A DNA stretch of 6,275 bases. Origin: Dehalococcoidia bacterium (GTDB lineage Bacteria; Chloroflexota; Dehalococcoidia; JACPQF01). Of this stretch, positions 1-5,851 are shown piece after piece. The stretch covers positions 1-6,275 of the forward strand of contig JAUSEJ010000871.1 of assembly GCA_030650265.1 (NCBI GenBank), given 5' to 3'. Position 1 is the first letter of the stretch. Every line of letters starts with the position of its first letter. A program made the position numbers and the translations under genes. A model generated the notes under the pieces. It made no database searches. It was not told the DNA's origin and saw only the letters and a program-made list of their open reading frames with translations.

Positions 1-307
1 CCTTGGGCTTCTGGCGCTTGCCATTCCCCTCGTTGTATTCCGGGAACAAGGTGCCCTGGCCGGCGATGGGCGAGCCGTCATAGCTGGTGGTGACGAGCTT
101 TGTGAGGCCGAGCTTGTTGAAGTTGGCGGCGAAGTATTTGAAGAAATTGCTCTCAAAGGGGTCGTCGCAATTGCAGTAGACGACCTTGCCGCGAAAGGTG
201 TTGGGGTCGAACTCCTGGTAGGCCTCGACCTCGTTCTGGATGTCGACGTACTGGGTGTAGAACTCGTCCTGCTTGGCCGCCTTCGCGGCGCCCAGATTTT
301 GATTCAT
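1..307 (-). CDS. EcoRI-family adenine-specific DNA methyltransferase, N-terminal part (runs off left edge)
   Basis: This is the first 102 codons of a gene read leftwards off the window. The family transfers a methyl group from S-adenosylmethionine to adenine N6 in a short DNA site; the type member M.EcoRI protects GAATTC. The reading frame starts MNQNLGAAKAAKQDEFYTQY, and the KAKK..DEFYTQY pattern (residues 9-20) is the hallmark N-terminus. It continues with VVYCNCDDP (42-50) and SNFFKYFAANF (53-63), which match M.EcoRI almost word for word as I remember it. The catalytic NPPF-type motif would lie beyond the edge, so activity cannot be judged. The ATG at 307 was chosen because conserved sequence starts there and GGAAAG lies 7 nt upstream. 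An in-frame ATG at 418 would add 37 unconserved residues and has no ribosome binding site. Whether a partner endonuclease follows is not visible. The family call is firm; the target site is unknown. Confidence 0.93.
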   Translation of the reverse strand, partial: MNQNLGAAKAAKQDEFYTQYVDIQNEVEAYQEFDPNTFRGKVVYCNCDDPFESNFFKYFAANFNKLGLTKLVTTSYDGSPIAGQGTLFPEYNEGNGKRQKPK

Positions 308-511
308 TGGCTTGCTTTCCGCTTTCAGCGGCACGGCGGTCAAACGGCTGGACCGTCCGAGCCTTTTGCGTGTGTGTTCCCGCGATGCCGTCTTCGAGAT
401 GGCCTGAGCGTACTCCATCAGGGTTCGCCGAGCGCCCGGCATCAGCGGCGGTGCCTAGATCCGTCCGCCGCATGCTGTTGTTAGGAAGCCGCAAACGCCG
501 CCGTTCAACCT

Positions 512-561
512 GCCAATATGGCTGGCTAACAGCGATTAGCTTGATCCGCACTAAATGCGGA
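512..561. repeat. Cluster of three small inverted repeats in the methyltransferase leader
   Basis: Three palindromes follow each other within 50 bp: GCCA-ATA-TGGC (512-522), GCTAA-N6-TTAGC (525-540) and TCCGCA-CTAAA-TGCGGA (545-561). All arms are perfect. They lie between the predicted minus-strand promoter and the methyltransferase start, so they would form consecutive hairpins in its leader RNA or serve as protein-binding sites. The last, with 6-bp arms over 17 bp, has the shape of a dimeric repressor operator. Arms are short, so chance occurrence of each one is possible. Confidence 0.35.
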
Positions 562-617
562 GTTTCGGTTTGCTGTCCGTGTAGCTGGCATGTAGATTCG
601 CCTGACCGCTCTCTGTG

Positions 618-646
618 ATTATACGCCTACTGGTTAGTCATGCCAA
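618..646 (-). promoter_or_regulatory. Sigma-70-type promoter for the methyltransferase
   Basis: Read on the minus strand, TTGGCA (646-641; five of six to consensus) is followed after exactly 17 bp by a perfect TATAAT (623-618). Transcription would start near 611 and run towards the methyltransferase start at 307, giving an untranslated leader of about 300 nt. No convincing gene lies between them, so either the leader is long or a closer promoter exists that I cannot see. Confidence 0.55.
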
Positions 647-1635
647 GAGCCTTTCCAGAAGTTTATTGGATCCGATAATGGGCGTTCTCGGAACCAGACG
701 GCAATAATCCCATTTTCCATGTTTTGCTAAACCAACCGACCGCGATCACAAGGCGTCTTTATTGTCCATCGGATTCCTGCCAAAATGGCTGGCGGCAAAT
801 GCGAAACCGATGCCAATAACAAACGATTGCCTGCGAGAATACTAACACTTATTCGTAGGCAGGTCAAGACTGGTGATCGCTTTATCGCACTGTGACGCGA
901 CAATGGTTCAACTCTTTCGCGATGATGCATCCGCTCAGGCCGAGCCTTTTACGATGACTCAATTCACGCGGGTGGTTGACGCTCAATATCTCCACATTCT
1001 CCTCCAGTTTGCTATCCGGAGAACGGTAGTCGCCGGAATCGCCGAATGCCCTTAGCGGATCAGAGTCATGGGGAAAGGCTGCGAGAAAGAATTGCTTTAT
1101 CAGTGGATATTCCTTACACTTGTCGTGCAAGACTCCCAGCCGGCAACACACTGTTGAGAGTGTCACGATTCAGGGCAGAGAGTGGGAATCGGTCAACAAG
1201 AAGGAATCATTGGCAGATTCATATCAGGGGGAGGCGCCGTGATCGCCTTCCAATAGGATGCGTACCTGGGAATCAAGTCACCTGCAAGCCCTGACTACAC
1301 CCTGCCCGATGCGATGACAGGACGCTTGCTCGGGAAATGCGAGTGTGCGAATGAAGTGAGGCTCCTATGTTGTCCGCCAACCAGGTTAGCACATGGCGAA
1401 AAGGCCGTTTCAGTTTTGCGGCAGTTCAAACCTATGCCTTGACACCGCCTGCTCTTGAAGAAAGTGGGTCGGTTTTCGGACGGAAGGTAGGGTCAAATTT
1501 AGAATTTAATCTACATCAACGATGAGGGTTAACCAAGGAGTTCGGGATTGGCGACACATTGCTTTGAATATCTATTTCCGAACGTGCTCTGTGGTCGCAA
1601 TGGGCCAGAGGTCAGAGTCATCCGCTTTTTGCGAC
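647..1635. other. Gene-free spacer of about 1 kb
   Basis: I see no convincing gene on either strand here. The open frames present (for example minus 1166-882, 94 codons; plus 1046-1294, 82 codons) have no recognisable motif, no good ribosome binding site and composition unlike the neighbouring genes. The stretch holds the first copy of the diverged repeat at about 767-1016. A short word, GCCAACCAGG, occurs in the latter part and again at the cupredoxin promoter. No RNA gene was recognised. It may contain decayed sequence. Confidence 0.5.
767..1016 (+). repeat. Diverged dispersed repeat, copy 1
   Basis: This block aligns by eye with 2211-2459 in the same orientation. Exact shared words include CATCGGATTCCTG at the start, the 18-mer ATAACAAACGATTGCCTG (816-833) and AGACTGGTGAT. 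Between them the pattern AATA.TAACAC.TA.TC is kept with scattered substitutions. Similarity is strongest over about the first 150 bp and fades towards the end, where a GGA.AGC.AAC.GGAGGA pattern on the minus strand is still shared. This copy also contains an imperfect hairpin at 829-860 that copy 2 does not keep. Indels are not multiples of three, so a conserved protein is unlikely. Its nature (decayed mobile element, duplicated spacer, or structured element) is unknown. Confidence 0.7.
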
Positions 1636-1664
1636 TTGCCAACCAGGTGGTATGCTTCTACTAT
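1636..1664 (+). promoter_or_regulatory. Sigma-70-type promoter for the cupredoxin gene
   Basis: TTGCCA (1636-1641, five of six to consensus) is followed after 17 bp by TACTAT (1659-1664, four of six); an overlapping TATAAC lies at 1662-1667 with a 20-bp spacing. Transcription would start around 1671 and leave a leader of about 70 nt before the ATG at 1741. The position and spacing are right for the gene that follows. Confidence 0.5.
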
Positions 1665-1740
1665 AACGTTGTGCGAAGGAAACCACGAAGACCGGTTAGC
1701 TTCCAAAGATCGAAATCAAGATTGAAGGAGAGCGTCAACA

Positions 1741-2115
1741 ATGATTCGTCTATTCATCGGGATGCTTCTTATTGGGGCGCTTTTGGCCACAGGATGCGGA
1801 CAGTCAGGATATTCGACGACTGCGCCAGCCGCAGCGACAACCGCTGAGGGGCTAGCGCCGTCCACTGCGGTGACGGACGTAGTGATCCAGAACTTTCTCT
1901 TCGGCCCGAAGGCTCTGACGGTGCCGGTTGGGACCACAGTGCGCTGGACAAACAAGGACAGCGCGGCGCATACCGTGACGAGCGGCAAAGGCACGTTCGA
2001 TTCCGGCAATTTGGCGCAGGGTCAGTCTTTCACCTTCAAGTTCACCCAGGCGGGCACCTATGATTACGTCTGCAAGATCCACTCCGGCATGACGGCGACC
2101 ATCACAGTGCAATAA
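1741..2115 (+). CDS. Cupredoxin-domain lipoprotein (plastocyanin/amicyanin-like blue copper protein)
   Basis: The product has 124 residues: a hydrophobic signal segment (about 4-17) ending in an LLATGC lipobox with Cys19 as the likely lipidated residue, a low-complexity Ala/Thr linker (about 25-45), then a compact cupredoxin domain (about 46-124). The type-1 copper ligands are all present: His77 in the NKDSAAHTVTSG stretch, and Cys111, His114 and Met117 in CKIHSGM near the C-terminus. The short Cys-x2-His-x2-Met loop resembles amicyanin and pseudoazurin-like proteins. Such proteins shuttle single electrons outside the cytoplasmic membrane; the redox partner is not visible here. The start is fixed by AAGGAG at 1725-1730, 10 nt upstream of the ATG, and a shorter start would lose the signal. 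It appears monocistronic, with its own promoter and a hairpin downstream. The two copies of the dispersed repeat lie on either side of it. Confidence 0.94.
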   Translation: MIRLFIGMLLIGALLATGCGQSGYSTTAPAAATTAEGLAPSTAVTDVVIQNFLFGPKALTVPVGTTVRWTNKDSAAHTVTSGKGTFDSGNLAQGQSFTFKFTQAGTYDYVCKIHSGMTATITVQ

Positions 2116-2150
2116 AGGCCGGCGCCGCAGCAGGCGTAGTATATTGACCT

Positions 2151-2182
2151 GGCAGGCCGAGCTTGCCCTGGGTATTAGTTTT
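2151..2182 (+). terminator. Possible terminator hairpin after the cupredoxin gene
   Basis: GGCAGGC (2151-2157) can pair with GCTTGCC (2161-2167) across a CGA loop, giving seven pairs including one G-U. A modest T-rich stretch (ATTAGTTTT) follows only after a gap of several bases, so it is not a canonical intrinsic terminator. The site, 36 bp past the stop codon, suits the role. Confidence 0.35.
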
Positions 2183-2850
2183 CGCCAAACGGGATAGACT
2201 AGTTCTCAAACATCGGATTCCTGTCAGCATTGCGACAGGGCGCCCCAAACCGACGCACATAACAAACGATTGCCTGTGCTAATAGTAACACCTACTCAGA
2301 TTCGTGCCCAGACTGGTGATTGCTCTAACGCATGGTATTGCGAGAAAGGCTCAAGACACGGGCAATGCCTCGATCGCTATGGCTGAGATATGAGTCATTG
2401 ATCACTTCACACAGAAAGCCGCTGTTGAGTCTCTCCCCCTTTCCTCCGGTTCGCTTTCCCGATATATCACTCTGTTACATACGCCAGTAATAGTTCGGAT
2501 GGAAGAACCAGAAGTTGCCATCGGCGCAATGCCAGTGGCAACTACAGAAAAGGCCAAAGTCAAAAAGAACGTGCTTCGCAATTCAACTAAAGAGGACTGG
2601 TCAATCATTGCAGTGGGGACATTGTCGCTCCCGTTTCAAGGGAATACTGGCCCGCCAGACCCATCCGTCGTAGGCTTGATCTTGATGAGTGCGAGCGGGG
2701 GTCGATGACACTGCTGCCCAAATGCAGTGGTAAATACACCGGCTTGGCCATGAGCAAAGTCACCGGTCACGGATACAACTCAATCCGTTTGAATACAGGC
2801 AACTTCTTTGCTGAGCCCTCGTTGCATTACAGTAACAATCCACGCTGTCT
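2183..2850. other. Gene-free spacer before the Crp/Fnr gene
   Basis: Apart from repeat copy 2 I find no supported gene. A plus frame at 2499-2708 (69 codons) and an opposing minus frame at 2608-2402 lack ribosome binding sites and recognisable motifs. The plus frame also overlaps a perfect 7-bp-armed inverted repeat, GTTGCCA/TGGCAAC, at 2514-2542. Nothing here identifies an RNA gene. Confidence 0.5.
2211..2459 (+). repeat. Diverged dispersed repeat, copy 2
   Basis: This is the partner of the block at 767-1016, in direct orientation and about 1.44 kb away. It begins with the same CATCGGATTCCTG and holds the shared 18-mer ATAACAAACGATTGCCTG at 2259-2276, followed by AGACTGGTGAT. Divergence between copies is substantial, so the duplication is old or the sequence evolves quickly. 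It lies about 95 bp after the cupredoxin stop, so the two copies bracket that gene and its promoter. Confidence 0.7.
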
Positions 2851-2892
2851 GTCAACAATCACTTGACGAAAAATGCCTTCATGCTGTACGCT
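2851..2892 (+). promoter_or_regulatory. Possible operator and promoter upstream of the Crp/Fnr gene
   Basis: An inverted repeat GTCAA-N7-TTGAC (2851-2867) overlaps a TTGACG -35 box (2863-2868), which is followed after 18 bp by a weak TACGCT -10 (2887-2892). An operator over the -35 box would suit repression, and Crp/Fnr proteins often control their own genes. However, the arm polarity is the reverse of the classical FNR TTGAT-N4-ATCAA site and the -10 matches only three of six, so this is tentative. Confidence 0.3.
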
Positions 2893-2975
2893 TAGGCGGC
2901 ACGAACAACGGCGTCACGGCTGGCGCGTTAGGCGATTAGGCTGAGAAAATGTTTCGGAGAGGTGAGGACGAAACG

Positions 2976-3659
2976 GTGAATGATACTATTCTTCTCAGAA
3001 GAATTCCTATGTTCACCGATCTGGGGCCCGACGATCTCATAGCGCTGGCCAGCAGGGTTGACAAAGAATCCTACCGCAAGGGCGAGATCATCTTCGAGCG
3101 CGACGAGGCGGCCTCGACCCTCTACATAATCACTACCGGCCAGGTAAAGATCAGCAGCCCATCGCCGGCTGGCCACGAGGCCGTGCTTGCCTTGCTGGCC
3201 GACGGCGAATTCTTCGGCGAGCTTTCCCTGTTTGACGAGAAGCCCCATTCGGCCACCGCTCAGGCCATGAGCAACACCAGCCTGCTTACTCTCCATCGCG
3301 ACGATTTCCTCGCCTTCGTCCGGCGCCAGCCTGAGGTCGCCATCAAGATCTTCCGCGTTCTCAGCAGCCGGCTGCGACAGACAAACGAGGTCCTCCAGGA
3401 TGCCGCCTTCCTCGACATCCCCTCCAGACTGGCCAAGCGACTGCTGGAACTGGCAGAAAGCCACGGCGTTCGCACCCCTGAGGGTATTCTGATCGACCTG
3501 ACCCTGACCCAGGAGGAAATCGCCGGGATGGTTGGCGCCACGCGCGAGAGCGTCAACAAGGCCCTGCGACTCTACATCGACAAAGGCCTCATATCCCGGG
3601 AGAAGCAACGCATCACCATCTTCCAACCCCTGGAACTACGCAAGAGAATCTACTATTAG
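2976..3659 (+). CDS. Crp/Fnr-family transcriptional regulator
   Basis: This is a DNA-binding regulator of 227 residues when read from the GTG at 2976. The N-terminal cyclic-nucleotide-type beta-barrel covers about residues 8-115 (LLRRIPMFTDL at the front; GEFFGELSLFDE at about 77-88). A long dimer helix follows, then a winged helix-turn-helix with the recognition region LTQEEIAGMVGATRESVNKAL at about 177-197. In cAMP-binding members the pocket motif is GE...R-S/T-A; here Gly81 and Glu82 are kept but the arginine position is His91 (PHSATAQA), so the ligand may not be cAMP. There are no Fe-S-type N-terminal cysteines as in FNR. The GTG start is preferred because GAGGTGAGGA lies just upstream (2959-2968) and the protein then begins like its relatives. 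An ATG at 2949 would add nine residues. The operon just downstream is a natural target. Confidence 0.92.
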   Translation: MNDTILLRRIPMFTDLGPDDLIALASRVDKESYRKGEIIFERDEAASTLYIITTGQVKISSPSPAGHEAVLALLADGEFFGELSLFDEKPHSATAQAMSNTSLLTLHRDDFLAFVRRQPEVAIKIFRVLSSRLRQTNEVLQDAAFLDIPSRLAKRLLELAESHGVRTPEGILIDLTLTQEEIAGMVGATRESVNKALRLYIDKGLISREKQRITIFQPLELRKRIYY

Positions 3660-3671
3660 GCTGGCCTCGAT

Positions 3672-3703
3672 CAGGTAGGGCTGTTGACACTCCTGGCTAC
3701 CTG
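3672..3703. promoter_or_regulatory. Interrupted palindrome straddling the -35 box (possible operator)
   Basis: CAGGTAG (3672-3678) and its perfect complement CTACCTG (3697-3703) are separated by 18 bp, and the centre falls inside the TTGACA -35 box. Arm centres are 25 bp apart. This suits a dimeric repressor or activator acting on the operon promoter, and the regulator gene ending 12 bp upstream is an obvious candidate. It could instead be a weak hairpin ending the regulator transcript, but no clean T-tract follows. Confidence 0.4.
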
Positions 3704-3712
3704 GAGTATATT
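3684..3712 (+). promoter_or_regulatory. Strong sigma-70-type promoter for the zinc-ribbon/glycosyltransferase operon
   Basis: A perfect TTGACA (3684-3689) is followed after exactly 17 bp by TATATT (3707-3712, five of six). This is the best promoter in the window. The start would be near 3719, giving a leader of about 90 nt to the ATG at 3808 or about 120 nt to the ATG at 3838. Confidence 0.72.
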
Positions 3713-3760
3713 TCGTCATACTGAAACGGACCGCAATATGGCAGCATGGCTCCCGAGTTG

Positions 3761-3807
3761 ACTGTCCTTCTCTGCCCTACTACTGTCCTTCTATGGAAGA
3801 AGGATAG
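3761..3807 (+). promoter_or_regulatory. Leader with a duplicated 11-mer and a hairpin masking a Shine-Dalgarno-like sequence
   Basis: The 11-mer ACTGTCCTTCT occurs twice, at 3761-3771 and 3782-3792, exactly 21 bp apart. The second copy forms a tight hairpin with AGAAGGATAG just downstream: TCCTTCT (3786-3792), loop ATGGA, AGAAGGA (3798-3804), extended by three further pairs including one G-U to 3783/3807. The first copy could pair with the same AGAAGGA, so two mutually exclusive structures are possible. The hairpin touches the ATG at 3808 and would hide its AAGGA. The 21-bp spacing, two helical turns, would equally suit a DNA-binding protein. The sequence is clear; the role is inferred. Confidence 0.5.
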
Positions 3808-3837
3808 ATGCTTATTTCCCGGAGGAAGAAACAACAG

Positions 3838-4863
3838 ATGTTGAAGGTACTTAGACGACGAATCATAGGGACAATGCTCTCTGCCGTCAGGGTCTTCTCC
3901 ACGATCCTTTTCCTGACAATACTGGCCGGCGTGCCTCAATTCACCCTGGTCACCCCTGCCCTGGCGGCGGAGCCCCCCTCATTAACCAATGTGACGCTAG
4001 ACATATACCCTGAGTACGACGACCCCAGGCTCCTGATGATGCTCGACGGCTACCTCCCCCAGGGAACGCCTATCCCTGCCACGATACGCTTTCTTGTCCC
4101 GACCGGGGCAGCAATGAACTCGGCCGGCTACTGGGACGCCCAGGGAAAGTACAAACCGTCTCCGACCTTAGTGGGCGGCCTCCCAATCCGGAAAGCCTCC
4201 ACTGTTGCCGGTTGGGATGAGATCAACTTCGATATATCCACCAACCGTTTCCGGATGGAATACTATGCGGATAGCATTGTCGGCTTGCCAGACAAAAAGA
4301 TCGCCTTCGAATTTCGCCCTCTCTATCCCATCGATTCCCTTCAGGTCTTTATCCTGCAACCGGCCAAGGCGACGAATTTCACCGTAGCGCCTCCTGCTCA
4401 GAATAAGGGCACCATCGAGAACATGGTCAGCCATCAGTACCGCCTGACCAATGTCGGCATAGAGAAACCGGTTGCCTACGACATTGCCTACACTAAAGCC
4501 GATTCCACCCCATCGTTGAATCCACAGACGGGTGCGGCCTCCGGGTCAAGCCCCAACTCCAACTGGCTCTTTGGCCTCGTGGCGGCAGTCGTGATCATCG
4601 GCGGCGCCATCTGGTACGGGAGCAAGCGACGCCGGCTGCGGGTCGCACCAAAGTACCGCGGCGCCAGGACTGGTCAGCGCCCCAACACCCCGGTACGACA
4701 GACTTCGTCCCGGGAATCCGTCTCCCGGGCGACGCCGGCTAAATCCGGACGCGACGGGACCGGACAGCAGGGCGCTGTGAAAGCCGGGTTCTGCCGTAAG
4801 TGTGGCGCCCGAATGGGAGCCAATCCACGGTTTTGCCCCAAGTGCGGCGCCCAAAACGGCTAG
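3838..4863 (+). CDS. Secreted-anchored membrane protein with C-terminal cytoplasmic zinc ribbon
   Basis: I do not recognise a named family for the main domain. Read from the ATG at 3838 (341 residues), the order is: a basic start and hydrophobic signal segment to about 43, ending ...TPALA with a signal-peptidase-like site; an extracytoplasmic beta-rich domain at about 45-225; a Ser/Pro/Asn-rich linker; one membrane helix (243-260, WLFGLVAAVVIIGGAIWY); a strongly basic tail starting SKRRRLR; then a zinc ribbon with cysteines 319, 322, 333 and 336 (CRKCG...CPKCG). The expected topology places the folded domain outside and the zinc ribbon inside, suggesting sensing or scaffolding across the membrane. 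GGAGG at 3821-3825, 12 nt upstream, favours this start. The ATG at 3808 adds ten residues; its AAGGA is only 3 nt away and buried in the leader hairpin. The glycosyltransferase gene follows after 13 bp, so the two are probably co-transcribed. Its function is unknown. Confidence 0.88.
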   Translation: MLKVLRRRIIGTMLSAVRVFSTILFLTILAGVPQFTLVTPALAAEPPSLTNVTLDIYPEYDDPRLLMMLDGYLPQGTPIPATIRFLVPTGAAMNSAGYWDAQGKYKPSPTLVGGLPIRKASTVAGWDEINFDISTNRFRMEYYADSIVGLPDKKIAFEFRPLYPIDSLQVFILQPAKATNFTVAPPAQNKGTIENMVSHQYRLTNVGIEKPVAYDIAYTKADSTPSLNPQTGAASGSSPNSNWLFGLVAAVVIIGGAIWYGSKRRRLRVAPKYRGARTGQRPNTPVRQTSSRESVSRATPAKSGRDGTGQQGAVKAGFCRKCGARMGANPRFCPKCGAQNG

Positions 4864-4876
4864 GACAGCGGCATAG

Positions 4877-5851
4877 ATGGGTATGTTCGTCTCTCTCATT
4901 ACCACAGTTCTCAACGAGGAGGGATGCGCTGCCCATCTCCTTGATTCCGTGTTAGCTCAGAGCAGAAAACCAGACGAGATCGTCATCGTCGACGGCGGGA
5001 GCAGGGATCGCACAATCGAGATCATCTCCAGCTACGCCGATAGGCTGCCGATCCGCCTGGTAAGCAGGCCGGGCTGCAATATTTCGGCGGGGCGCAATGC
5101 CGCCATCGCCGAAGCCCGGGGCGAGCTCATTGCCGCCACCGACGCCGGGGTCAGGCTGTCGCCCAATTGGCTGGAGGATCTGGTTCGTCCCATTGAGGAT
5201 GGCCTGTGCGACGTGGTGTCAGGCTTCTTCGTCTCCGATCCCCGCACTGCCTTCGAGACGGCGATGGGGGCCACCGTCCTGCCTTCTCGCGACGAGGTGG
5301 ATCCAACAACCTTTCTTCCCTCAAGCCGATCCGTGGCCTTCTTGAAGGAATCGTGGGCCAGGGTTGGCGGTTATCCCGAGTGGCTGGACTTCTGCGAGGA
5401 CCTGGTCTTCGATCTCGGCTTGCGCGACGCCGGCTGCCGGTTTGGCTGGGCGCCCGGGGCGACGGCCTACTTTCGCCCCCGCTCCAACCTGCGTTCTTTC
5501 TACAAACAGTACTACCAGTACGCCCGGGGCGATGGGAAGGCCGACCTCTGGCGGAAGCGACATGCGATCCGCTACGCTACCTATGCAGTAGCCCCCGTCC
5601 TCCTGATCGCCGGATTCTTCCTCCCCTGGCTTTGGCTTCCTCTGCTGGCCGGCGTCGCCCTCTATCTAGGGCATCCCTATCGCCGCCTGCTCAAGGCCAG
5701 ATCAGGCTGGCCATTGAGCAAACTCCTGATCGCGATCGTCGCCGTTCCAGCGATTCGCCTGACGGGAGACGTGGCAAAGATGATCGGCTATCCGGTCGGG
5801 GTAGCATGGCGGCTGAACAGGAAGAGGAATGACGGCAGGCTACGCCGGTAG
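4877..5851 (+). CDS. Family 2 glycosyltransferase with C-terminal membrane segments
   Basis: This 324-residue enzyme should transfer a sugar from a nucleotide-sugar donor to a lipid or polysaccharide acceptor at the inner face of the membrane. The GT-A fold signatures appear in order: TVLNEE (10-15), EIVIVDGGSRDRT (34-46) for the nucleotide, GRNAAI (72-77), and ATDAGV (87-92) with Asp89 in the metal-binding position of the DxD motif. FCEDLVFDLGLRDAG (172-186) follows, with Glu174-Asp175 as the likely acceptor-site acid, then the QYYQYARGDGKA stretch (211-222) typical of this branch. Hydrophobic segments at about 234-264 and 282-297 and a basic tail indicate membrane attachment. The ATG at 4877 follows the zinc-ribbon gene by 13 bp with only a weak AGGACA upstream, suggesting coupled translation; a second ATG two codons later is possible. 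Donor and acceptor cannot be read from sequence. A decayed copy of its 3' part lies about 490 bp further on. Confidence 0.93.
   Translation: MGMFVSLITTVLNEEGCAAHLLDSVLAQSRKPDEIVIVDGGSRDRTIEIISSYADRLPIRLVSRPGCNISAGRNAAIAEARGELIAATDAGVRLSPNWLEDLVRPIEDGLCDVVSGFFVSDPRTAFETAMGATVLPSRDEVDPTTFLPSSRSVAFLKESWARVGGYPEWLDFCEDLVFDLGLRDAGCRFGWAPGATAYFRPRSNLRSFYKQYYQYARGDGKADLWRKRHAIRYATYAVAPVLLIAGFFLPWLWLPLLAGVALYLGHPYRRLLKARSGWPLSKLLIAIVAVPAIRLTGDVAKMIGYPVGVAWRLNRKRNDGRLRR

Noticed and set aside
153..551. 132-codon minus-strand frame overlapping the methyltransferase start
   Set aside because: It runs in another frame through the conserved methyltransferase N-terminus and yields arginine/glycine-rich nonsense; its start is a GTG without a ribosome binding site.
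811..860. Integron attC-like site (ATAACAAACG word and nearby hairpin, also GTTAGGC at about 2931)
   Set aside because: The paired core sites in the required order and spacing (RYYYAAC...GTTRRRY) could not be found, so there is no real attC and no integrase in view.
882..1166. 94-codon minus-strand frame in the left spacer
   Set aside because: It crosses repeat copy 1, whose indels relative to copy 2 do not preserve frame, and it has no recognised motif or ribosome binding site.
1405..1445. tRNA T-loop-like GTTCAAA
   Set aside because: The flanking bases do not form a T-stem, and no anticodon arm or acceptor stem could be built around it.
2499..2708. 69-codon plus-strand frame in the spacer before the regulator
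   Set aside because: It has no ribosome binding site and no motif, overlaps an inverted repeat and faces an equally open antisense frame; not supportable as a gene.
2928..3626. Long 232-codon open frame on the minus strand opposite the Crp/Fnr gene
   Set aside because: It is the antisense shadow of a clearly conserved regulator, a common effect of GC-rich codon usage, and its translation matches nothing recognisable.
5206..5832. 208-codon plus-strand frame inside the glycosyltransferase gene
   Set aside because: It is an alternative-frame shadow of the GT2 coding sequence, rich in arginine, leucine and proline.
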